NCBI GenBank assembly: GCA_018296165.2
Contig: JACKQL020000017.1
Span: 62,001 to 126,000, forward strand
Origin: Termitomyces sp. T153
Taxonomy: Eukaryota > Basidiomycota > Agaricomycetes > Agaricales > Lyophyllaceae
Direction of reading: 5' to 3'
DNA: 64,000 nt
Shown here in pieces: positions 55,741 to 64,000 of the stretch. The notes beneath the pieces are model-generated. The model was not told where the DNA came from. It saw only the letters and a list, made by a program, of their open reading frames with translations, and made no database searches. The position numbers and the translations under genes were made by a program. The first letter of the stretch is position 1. Each line of letters opens with the position of its first letter.

Positions 55741-56747
55741 ATTACAAAGGCTGTCACATTGTTTTCCACATTGACAACAAGGCCATCTTCAATGCAATTC
55801 ATGACAAGTCAATCTTATCTGGCCAAACCATGGAACTTGTGAAGCATATAATAGCCCTGGCTTGCCAATTGACTTTTCTGTTTCTTCTGAGTGGCTCTCT
55901 TCCACTGACAATTTGATTGCTGATGCTGCTTTTTGTTTTGCTTATTCCTGCATGTTTGCACCTCCAGCTTGGTGGTATAAGCAGAACCACCATCACTCCA
56001 AAACCATCACTTTCTACCTTTGGCATGGACTTGCTGCCAGTAGCAGATGCACATACTCAACAGGCCAGTGCCAGCTCATCCTCCACATCCAGCTCAATGG
56101 CCTCTACAACCCTGACAGCTCCATCCTCCCAGCCTTTCAGCCAGCAGTCCTGTTTGGATGGCAAGCCTCAGCCCAAGAGTACAGCCCAAGACAATTAAGG
56201 CAGACCTGTTATTGGTACATTCCCTCCATATTGATGCTGATTTCCCCTTTGCAGCACTTGAGTCTCCATTTGTGCAACACCTATTGTAGGCATCAAGAGC
56301 TATCACAGAGAATGGAACCATTGCCCAGTCCAATCCATCACTCTGCCAATCCTCACAGCCCTGCTTACCCAGCTCCAACCTGGCACTACACCAGGGCACT
56401 TTGACCTATATGCTGCATGCTGCCTTGCTTATTCTGGCTTCTTGTGCAGCAGGAAATTCATGGTTGAAAAGAAAGATAAATTCAACATGAGCCTCAACCT
56501 GTCCTCCAGCTTGGTGCAATTCCTGCCAGACTTCAATTGCACCATCCATGTATGCCTCATGTTCCCTGCCTCCAAAACTGACCTGTTCTGGAAAGGAGTC
56601 ACAATCACTGCAATTACTGCAGTGGCAGCACCTGGATTTTTGGCCCCCCTTTCTCCTTCAGGAGGGAATAGCCAATCATTGAGAACTGTTTCATACTCAA
56701 GGAATACACTCATTTGTTTCTCACAAGCATGGCCCCACTTACACTAA
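55741..56747 (+). pseudogene. DIRS-like RNase H end and tyrosine recombinase, degraded
   Basis: An RNase H-like segment (VFHIDNKAIFNAIHD...GQTMELVKHIIALA, 55755-55865) leads after a frameshift to EWLSSTDNLIADAA. A tyrosine-recombinase N-terminal domain follows (FYLWHGLAASSRCTYSTGQ, near 56010-56070), then the KTIKA segment and CCLAYSGFL at 56420-56450, where box A of this family carries the catalytic Arg. Here the codon is TGC (Cys), and the next residues show two further G-to-A type changes. KKDKFN and MFPASKTD follow. Similarity is lost after about 56700, so the H-x-x-R and Tyr region is absent. At least three frameshifts. I identify it from recall of Agaricomycete homologues. Confidence 0.7.
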
Positions 56748-57328
56748 GTTCTTCTTTCAATTCTCAGCTCATATTACTTCCATCATCTCATTGTATTCAC
56801 CACTACCTACATGCAATCAGCAGCCTTGCATTAAGCTTTATATTATCTTACTTTTCCTCAGGACATATCTATTTCTTTTGATTATGTTACAGGTTAGTAT
56901 GGGCCACTGCTGCACATGGCATGTCCAAGATCTAGGGTGTTGGTAGTAACAAATTATATATGTGCATAATACATTTGTCTTTGATATCTTAAGAGGCACA
57001 AGAGCATTATTCATATGTGACTTGTTGTCATTCATCACACAAATGTAAATTAAGAGTGTACCCCTTACAATGGCCAAGAATTACAGTCTCCTATGAAAAA
57101 GTTGGAACAACTATAAGATCTGCAGGTCCACTTGTAGATGTATGCCTATATAGATTTTCTAACAGCTAAATTCCTCAGAGGATGTTCATTGAAGGGTCAT
57201 TTCAAAGATTTTTGACAGGTGTAACAAAGGGCAGCCATTGTACTTTGACTGAAGACATCATTAAAGTAAGGTTATGTTGTCCATTTATATGGCAGGTAGT
57301 ATGGATTCCCAATAGTTTATCTAATCAC
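56748..57328. other. No feature seen
   Basis: AT-richer, CpG-poor sequence without a supported ORF, RNA gene or match to the repeats in this window. Confidence 0.5.
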
Positions 57329-57777
57329 ATAGAATGTGTGTACATGACCACAGTTGCAGTTCCATTGCCCCTGATAGACAGGTCAAGTGTGTGTACAGTA
57401 CCTTGTTCAAGTATCATCTGGTGACTGGAAGCAAGCCCATCATAGAACTATATTTGGGATTCATTACCTGTGACAACCCTGGAAGTAAAGTGACCATCAA
57501 CATAGTAAATCACACCTTCTAACTGATATTCAAGAGTGGTCCCATCCTTAATTTCAAGGGATAATATAGGTGAAATTATAGAATTGATCAAAGAAATATC
57601 AAATACAATCAAAGGAGGAGCTCTTACAAAGGAAAACATTCTGATCAAGCAACATCCACAAGAAGCACATATTGTTTCTATAGGCAAAGTGAAATCATCA
57701 ACATGTGCTTGGATGGAATGTACATTCTGTTTCACAAATACTGTTTGACAGTGCTTTGATTGCATTACCATCCACAT
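57329..57777 (-). pseudogene. Remnant of a ubiquitin-hydrolase (USP)-like gene
   Basis: An open frame (57777-57448) carries a C-x2-C-x-x-C cysteine group, a PPLIVFDISL strand, then EYQLEGVIYYVDGHFTSRVV, which resembles the His box of C19 ubiquitin hydrolases (Tyr-x-Leu-x-Gly-Val-Ile-Tyr-Tyr, then His-Phe-Thr). A stop (TAG) sits at the expected Trp before FYDGL. The TLDLS...TATVVMYT tail continues to about 57329. The N-terminal Cys box is absent. Similar genes are repeated in some Agaricomycete genomes. Assignment is from memory of family patterns and needs a profile search. Confidence 0.45.
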
Positions 57778-57939
57778 AACTGTATGTCATCTGGAACACT
57801 TCAAACAAGATTCTAAAACAACATACTTGGAACTCAATGCATGGTCAATAAGACAGTGCACACTGGTGTACTCACCCTCTGGAAACAGAGCTAGATATTT
57901 AAGAAACAATCTTATTTGTAGATCCTCTTGGATAAGCCA

Positions 57940-58430
57940 TCAACAGAATATTTGACAGATGCTTTGGAGATGGTGAACTGGAAGAATGGAAGTGTCCAGA
58001 CAGCAAGGAGGATACAATCAACATAGCAAACCAATACTTTACATCAATGGAAGATCCACTGATAGGAGAGAAACACATACCATTTGACAAGTTCATGGAC
58101 TCAAGAGGAGTTCTTGAAACCATAGCAAAAGCAGGATACATCTGAACAAAGGATAACATCATGAACTATATCAAATGGACTGAATCAACAGATCAAAGCA
58201 ATGTGTGAGTACTTTATCACATGGTTTAACAAGCAAAACAAAGACTTATAACATAAATAAGGCAAGAACAGATGTAGCCCAAAGCATTCAGAATTGGTGA
58301 CATTGTTGAAGTGGAAGTATCTTTTGTAGTAGTACTACTCAAGGGAGACACATGCAAGATGCTCATTATCATGAGGTCACTCACCCTCTTAGGATGGTTC
58401 ATTCAAAATGGTGAGTTGTGTAAACAAAAG
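57940..58430 (+). pseudogene. Remnant of an Agaricomycete repetitive hypothetical gene
   Basis: Two coding segments are separated by a possible intron (GTGAGTACTT near 58206 to CAG near 58272). The first reads FGDGELEEWKCPDSKEDTIN..., an HIPFDKFMDSRGVL stretch, GYIxTKDNIM. The second reads PKAFRIGDIVEVEVSF then KMLIIMRSLTLL. Stops occur at 58141 and at the start of the second segment. I recall similar uncharacterised proteins in many copies in mushroom genomes. No function is known to me. It is divergent to the USP-like relic. Confidence 0.4.
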
Positions 58431-58991
58431 CAAAGATAAATAATAATCATTTGATAAGAGAGCAAAGTCAAGGAGCAAAACAAAGCAGATCACACTGAAG
58501 AGAAAGATTACAGGATATACCAATTAGGGGCAACACAAATTTACAGACAAGTAGGGATTCATCTTGATATGCATGAGTAAAATGTATCGAGACAAAAAAA
58601 GAATTACTTATGCAGATGTGTCATTACATAAACAGAGGAAATTCCCTCCAATGGTGTTGATGCAAAATGTATGCTTGATGCCATCAATGATTAGATCAAC
58701 AGATCAAACTTTGTTTTCACAGGTTTTCAGAGGCTCAGTTACACACACCTTCATGTAGAACAAAAGTAATGTATTATATATTTTTAATATGATTTATTTG
58801 CAAGGTTGAGATGGTTCTCACACTATTGAATGAGTGAAAAAAGATATGTTTGAAACTAAAAACCTTTGCTCATAAGCCTAAGCAATCTGCTCTGTGAAGA
58901 TGGCTGAGCCATGGCAAGTAATTGCTTGGCTTTGCACTTGAAAATTCCCCTGCTTTTATATCTTTTCTGTTTGTGCATGGACCACCATATT
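58431..58991. other. No feature seen
   Basis: AT-rich sequence; the 64-codon plus frame at 58564-58758 may be the tail of the preceding relic but shows no domain. It ends at the family B LTR. Confidence 0.45.
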
Positions 58992-59340
58992 TGTAAGGGC
59001 AACCTCCAGGGCAGCAGATCAGAGTCACACAGCTAGCAGAGGGGAATCCAAAGTATATTAGCTGAGTAGACAACAATATAATCAGTAACTAATCACCTAG
59101 CAGAGGGAAATCCAAAGACAACAAGTCTAAGGATCTCTGCTGCTTGGCACAGTGCATCAGCTGGCAGCAGAGGCATGGGAACTACTGTACAGATGACCAG
59201 AGCTACTCCTAACCCTAGGACAATGACTGCTGAAGTAATATGGAGAACTCCAGAGTTCTAGAAGGAGCTCCAGAGACGTTGAACAAGCTGCAGAGGTGCT
59301 GGAACTAGTCACAGATGTCAGAAATGGAAGTCCCCTGACA
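58992..59340 (-). repeat. 3' LTR of the minus-strand B element (349 bp)
   Basis: TGTAAGGGCAACC at the left edge and TCCCCTGACA at the right. The R-site complement near 59117 reads AGACAACAAGTCT, so the 11-mer has a small change here. Confidence 0.88.
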
Positions 59341-59399
59341 TCACCCCTCCTTTAGCATATGGCATCTCAATGCACAGGGTAAAAGAAGTCCCTGATTGC

Positions 59400-60040
59400 T
59401 CAGTCCACTGGTGAGATAGGGTAGATCCCTTGTATGGCACATGAGGCCTCTGGATATCTCTGGTAGAACTCCTTGACAAGTCTGGAAGTGTGTATGTTCT
59501 CCCATGGCTCCCAGGAGATATCCTTGATCCCAGAGCCTTTCCACTTCACCTTGTATTGTAGTCATCTCCAGAATAAATGACTATCCAGAATTTCCTCCAT
59601 CTTGTATTCTTCATTGTTGTTGACCACCATGGGGGGCAGCTGATGCCCTAGAATGGGATCTTTAGAGGCTGGAGTTAGCTTGACCATGTCAAACACCAGA
59701 TGAAGCTGGCACATTCCCATGGGGAGCCAGAGTTGGTAGGCCAAAGATTCCACCCATTGGTCCACTGTGAAAGGTCCCAACTAACAGTGTGCTAGTTTTT
59801 TTGTGGGCTGGGTAGTCATAATGTTAGATGCATCCAGGTAGACTCAATTTCTGGGTTGATATTTGTGCTCTGGGGTCCTCCTGCAGTTGTAGTATTGCAC
59901 CATGTCATCCTTTGCCTTTGCTAGCACTGCTTGGGCCTCCTCCTGCAACTTCTCCATCTGGTCCACAAATTTGTTTACTGCCTCATTCTCTGAGAGCTGG
60001 GCCTGGGGCTCAAAACTCATGCATGGATGCCATCCCATGT
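59400..60040 (-). pseudogene. pol: Chromodomain and integrase C-terminus, minus-strand B element
   Basis: Chromodomain near 59625-59470: EYKMEEILDSHLF, LQYKVKWK, DISWEPWENIHT. The upstream frame 59780-59562 reads GPFTVDQWVESLAYQLWLP, so the GPF motif is preserved. One stop separates the halves of the chromodomain. Confidence 0.82.
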
Positions 60041-60775
60041 CAAGGAAGGATATGTGAATGTGGTTGTTGTATTGGAATTCAGCATTAGGAAGGAGTTCAT
60101 CCCAGTAGTCTTGGCATTTGTTGCAAAAGAGGCAGAGATACTGCTCTAACTCCTAGTATACACATTCTGTCTGGCCATCAGACTATGAGTAGTAGACAGT
60201 AGTGGTATGGAGCTTCACTTTGAGCAGTCAGTAGAGCTGAGAGGCCATAGAGCTTCCAGATATTCCTTCAGTACAGGCTTGCAGCACCTATGGTGGAACA
60301 GGTGATGTGGGTCAGAATGAAGTGTGCTTGCTTACCATATAGGTCTACCACCACTATGATTGCATCATAACTATGGGTATTGGGGAGCTCTACAATGAAG
60401 TCTACAGATGTCACACTCCACCATTCCACAGGCACTGGTAGCAGGTATAACTGTCCATAGGGGAGTTGGCACTGGGACTTGGTCCAGAGGCAGAGATTGC
60501 AGGTACTAGTGTAGGACCCAATGTACTGGGACATCTGTGGCCACCAGTAGTTCCACAATACTAATTCCAGTGTCTTCCACTGCCTGGGGTGCCCTGCAAT
60601 GCAGGAGTCATGGTGTTGCTCCACAATCCTCTGACAGAGCTCCAGAATGTTGGGGACATAGATACAGTCTTGGAAGGTCAGAATTCCATCTTGGAGGGCC
60701 CATTTGTTAGCATGAACCACCTTGACACCAGAGGTATGCCCCAACTTCAGCATCTGAGCAGCTTACACCACAAGC
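60041..60775 (-). pseudogene. pol: Integrase zinc domain and core, minus-strand B element
   Basis: The open frame 60753-60268 contains RIVEQHHDSCIAGHPRQW...LVLWNYWWPQMSQYIGSYTSTCNLC and the VDFIVEL first Asp with VVVDLYGKQAHF. A deletion near 60245-60260 removes the usual YVSD-x-GPQF second Asp region: the Leu-Tyr-Gly-Leu segment passes directly to QLY...LKVKLHT. The third-position motif near 60170 reads GQTECV but is interrupted by stops. Confidence 0.8.
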
Positions 60776-62460
60776 TCCTCCTGCTGACCATCCTGATTAT
60801 CCTGCTGTATGTCCCAGAGAATTCCTGCTTCTGCTCCCTCAATGGCAAGACCCTCCATGGCTCAGATTGTAAACAATTCAGGGTGGAGAAGCACAATGTT
60901 GCTGTTATCTCCTTTCCCCATGCTGTGATCCACTCTTTGGGACAGAGCATCTGGTTTCCTCATGCTCTGGCCAGGCTTGTAGTGCAAAGAGAAGTCAAAG
61001 TTGGCAAGGTAGAGGGACTACTGGGCCTGTTGACAATTGAGCTTCTTAGCCACCTGGAAGTATTTGAGGTTCTTGTGATCTGTCTAGACCTCAAACTTGT
61101 GCTGTGCACCTTCTAGGAAGTGCCGCTACTCCTCAAATGACCAGATGATGGCTAGCATCTCTTTGTTATGGATCTCATAGTTCCACTCCACTGCATTCAG
61201 GCTCTTGGAGTAAAAGGCCACTGGATGCCACTTCCCATCCTCTGGAGATTGCTGTGAGAGCATGGCCCCAGTGGTAAAGTCAGAGCTGTCAGCCTCCACC
61301 TGGAAGGGAGAGTTGCTATCTGGAAAGAGGAGGACAGGTCCAGAGGTCATGGCACACTTGAGAGTGTCAAAGGCTATCTGCTCTGGAGGTCCCCAACTCC
61401 ATAGAACATCCTTTCCAATGAGGTTAAATAGTGGATGGGTGTAGTGCAAGAAGTTCTGGATGAATCTCCAGTAGAAGTTTGCAAAACCAAGGAATGCCTG
61501 CACCTCCTTCTTGTTCTTGGGCTCTGGCCACTCTGCCACACCTGCTACCTTCACTGGGTCTATCTCTACAGTTCTATGCAATATGATCAGGCTGAAGTAC
61601 TCAACCCAGGTTTGTTCAAACTGACACTTCTCCAGCTTAAGGTAGAGCCGGTGCTAGCAGAGGCATTCTAGGACAAGGCAAGCAATCCAACAGTGTTCCT
61701 CCAGGATTTTAGTATAGATGAGGAATACTATGCCCTCTGCTATAAGGTCCCAGAAGATGTTGTTTATCATGGTCTGAAAGGTGACAGGGCTATTAGTGAG
61801 TCCAAAGAACATATCAAGTGGCTCAAACAATCCCTGGTTGGTCCAGAAGGCAGCCTTCCACTCATCTCCCTCCTAAATGTGCATGTTGTTGTAACCCCAC
61901 CAGACATCCAGTTTAATGAAGTATTATGCACTTCAGAGGTTTTTAATGAGCTTGGAGATGAGGGGGAGAGGATAATGGTTCTTCACCATTATGGCATTGA
62001 GTACCTGGTAGTTCTGGACCAGTGGGAGGGAGCCATCCTTCTCTTTGATAAAGAAGGCTAGAGAAGCCATTGGAGACTTGGATAGGCAGATGTGACCAGA
62101 GTCCAGGTTCTCCTGCAGGAACGCATCATGGTGTGGTCCCACTTCTTGCACTCTGGAAGTGAGTCAAATGAAGCTTTGAAGAACACATCCTTAAATGCAT
62201 GAAGATAGGGAGTACCATATCCCAGAACTCTCAAGGTGTGGCATTAGCAGTAAATGCCTGGACTAGCCATTGAGATGTAGTCTGGCTAGCCCAGATCTCC
62301 ACAACAGAGGGCAGTGGGTGTATGGTGATAGCATACATTTGATCCTCCACTTCTACCACTTTGTCAGAGAACTCCAGCTTGCATATGCCACTAAACTCCC
62401 CTCCATACTCCTCCTCCAGAGCTCTGCTGCTGCTCTGGTTGTCCTTGTAGAGGGCCTATC
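60776..62460 (-). pseudogene. pol: Reverse transcriptase-RNase H, YLDD motif deleted in frame
   Basis: RNase H and connection are in the open frame 61581-61126 (EADSSDFTTGAMLS, HNKEMLAII). [11 protein letters not shown] near 62060, motif A KLDVWWGYNN near 61910, LTNSPVTF near 61790. At motif C the frame reads [11 protein letters not shown] (about 61735-61705), whereas other B copies read AEGIVCVYLDNILIYTK: six codons containing the catalytic Tyr-Leu-Asp are gone with the frame kept. Stops occur elsewhere. Confidence 0.85.
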
Positions 62461-62563
62461 TACAAGGGAACACTAGAGGCTGGGGATCCAGGAGGTCTAG
62501 ATCTGCAAAAGGAAGAGGCCTGGCATAAGATGCATAGATGGCTGCGTGCTCCCAAACTTGGGT

Positions 62564-63001
62564 CTAGCACTCTGCTCTGTCCTCTGTGGCACAGGCAGAG
62601 CACTTCCAGGAGCACCTGCTCATGGTTACCTCTCCTTTGGTCCAATTGACCTCAGAGTTGTGCTCATGGAGCCACATGAAACCAAGGATTATATTCTGCC
62701 TACCCAAGCTAGTGATGGCAAACATGGCACACTCCACATGGTTTTGATAGTGGAGGACCAGGTCGACTATGGAGTTGATGGCACCTACTTTGTTGGGCAT
62801 TCCATCAATATTGTAAAAAGGAATGGGCTTGTGAAGGGGCTGCATGGTCAGGCCATGGCATTTGATGAACTCTGAGTCCAGGAACAGTCCCATTGCTCTG
62901 CTGTTCAGAAGAGCCATGACTCTGCAGGTTTGCTGAGTGTCTGTTGTCTCAATCTCCACATTAAGGCACAGGGAGTTGGCAGACAGGGCTGAGGCCATCA
63001 C
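62564..63001 (-). pseudogene. Retropepsin, minus-strand B element
   Basis: An open frame of 145 codons. The active-site motif near 62905 reads LLNSRAMG: both catalytic Asp and the following Gly are replaced, each by a G-to-A type change. The IILG-x-MWL end and VNWTKGEVTM tail are intact. The frame continues into a Cys-rich CSWKCSACA segment. Confidence 0.8.
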
Positions 63002-63234
63002 ATACTGTCAGAGCATTCAATGCACCCAAGTGGGGCCACACCAATGGACCTTTAAAGGTGTCAGGGAGCTTGGCAGGGGCTCTGGAGTTAGTGTTTGTAC
63101 ATCTTAAGGGAGATATTGAAGTTCTTCTGTCTCAAAATGAAGGGCATCAGAAAAGGCAGTTTCATTTTCTATCAACAGATACAAGAACCTGTTAGCACCC
63201 AGCAATGGAGGCCTACACCTCATCCATTGCTCAA

Positions 63235-63555
63235 CTAAAAATCCTCCTCTAGCTCTGGAGGTGAAGCACACATTCTGATCTGTTCTGGGGTCAACTCCAA
63301 TGTAGGCTCATTCAGCAATGGAGCTCCAGTGGCATCCTTTGCAGCCAGCAGCTGTAGGAGGAGTTCCTCCTGCTCCGCCATGAAAAGATAGTGTACTTCC
63401 AGGCCCAGGGGGCAGTGCCATGCAAAGTGCTCAGGCTTCTGGCATCTCCAGCATAGTGACAGGGCAGTGCAGAGCTGCCTGGTGGCATTCACATCCATGG
63501 GGATCACTAGCAGCAGGGGGCATGCTGCAGGAATAGCTGGAGTAAAGGCTGGCAT
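63235..63555 (-). pseudogene. gag: Gag C-terminus, minus-strand B element
   Basis: The open frame carries an intact zinc knuckle C-W-R-C-x4-H-x4-C near 63450-63410, then LLLQLLAAKDA and the tail PPELEEDF with its stop at 63235. The A-family LTR at 63556 begins right at the start of this frame. Confidence 0.85.
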
Positions 63556-64000
63556 TGTCAGGTTCCACTAACTATGGGGGCTCAGCTACACTAGGCAAGT
63601 CCTTATTAGGTGGACACAATGTTCTGCACTTATAGCCTAGCACTCTGGGGTTGGTGCGGAGTGAAGGAACTTGCAAGAGGAAGCTAAGGGGAGCAGTCTG
63701 AGCAAGTCCAGAGTGGTCCAGAGTAGTCTAAGACCAAGTATATTAGGTGTTGAGCTTGAGTGGGTGTCAGGAACAAGTTTGTAGGTGTGCAAATAGATTG
63801 CAGAGCAAGCAGAGGCTTTGCAAGTGATGGAAATGGAGCTAGAGTTTGATGGGAGATCAATCAAGACTTGATGGGTTCTAGGGCCAAGCAAGGAGTAAAA
63901 TCCAGAGTCATTGTAAGAATGTTTGGGAGTCATAGTGCATGCACAGAGTTTGTACTGATGTCAGAGTTGAAAAGGACCTAGAGAAACAAAGGAAATAGAG
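63556..64000 (-). repeat. Family A LTR, cut by window end
   Basis: TGTCAGGTTCCACTAAC at the left edge, followed by the same order of blocks as 15788-16240. Inserted in family B gag. Left flank GGCAT could be compared with the sequence beyond the window to find a duplication. Confidence 0.88.

Larger units (their letters stand above)
58992..63555 (-). mobile_element. Family B element, minus strand, 5' end missing
   Basis: 3' LTR 58992-59340, polypurine-tract complement TCACCCCTCCTTTAG at 59341-59355, then chromodomain, integrase, RNase H-RT, protease and gag read from left to right. The family A LTR at 63556 cuts gag, so the 5' LTR lies outside. Left flank is ATATT. Confidence 0.88.

Noticed and set aside
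1..64000. Ascomycete-type RIP as the cause of decay
   Set aside because: Changes seen between copies fall mainly at former CG sites and give TG/CA rather than the TA excess expected from CpA-directed RIP.

Overview
This window is almost entirely retrotransposon. I find no intact host gene. The elements are chromodomain Ty3/Gypsy LTR retrotransposons, and a degraded tyrosine-recombinase element at 55.7-56.75 kb resembles DIRS-like elements common in Agaricomycetes. Together with 48-55 nt introns, this suggests a TE-rich mushroom-forming basidiomycete; that placement is inference. CpG has largely decayed to TpG/CpA, but unevenly: E3 and the solo LTR at 1849-3003 keep many CG dinucleotides, while most of 12-21 kb and 32-64 kb has nearly none.

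Three LTR families are present. Family A has LTRs of about 1.0-1.15 kb (TGTCA...TGACA), a Pro-rich Gag with a CCHC knuckle, two retropepsin domains in tandem, RT-RNase H, integrase and a chromodomain. Between pol and the 3' LTR it carries a convergent, antisense, four-exon gene for a Zn2Cys6-like coiled-coil protein. Family B has LTRs of about 350-560 bp, a CCHC Gag, one retropepsin, RT-RNase H, integrase and a chromodomain. Family C (32.1-38.4 kb) is a different Gypsy lineage. In A and B the sequence just downstream of the 5' LTR is the reverse complement of a site inside the LTR. In A that site lies 32 nt after a TATA box, which is the arrangement of Tf1-type self-priming.

Layout: 1-1786 is the 3' part of one A element (E0), fused at about 1787 to gag of a second (E1, to 12224). 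E1 gag is split by a solo LTR with perfect 5-bp duplications, and E1 abuts a B fragment (12225-14638). A nest of minus-strand A elements follows. E4 gag is split at one codon by E2 (18331-40740, target duplication CCTTG). E3 (21417-32108, the CpG-richest long element) and family C lie inside E2. A deleted B element (41972-44405) interrupts the E4 LTR. E5 (about 44.7-55.0 kb, minus) has its antisense gene split by a nearly complete B element (46212-52603, duplication GAGGC), which itself holds a solo LTR. After the recombinase remnant and two unrelated gene relics (57.3-58.4 kb) comes a minus-strand B element (58992-63555) cut by another A LTR at the window end.

Every coding region is damaged. 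Many lesions are C-to-T or G-to-A changes, often at catalytic residues. The most interesting signals are the antisense intron-bearing Zn2Cys6-like gene, the tandem protease, the self-priming signature in two families, and the recoverable nesting order.
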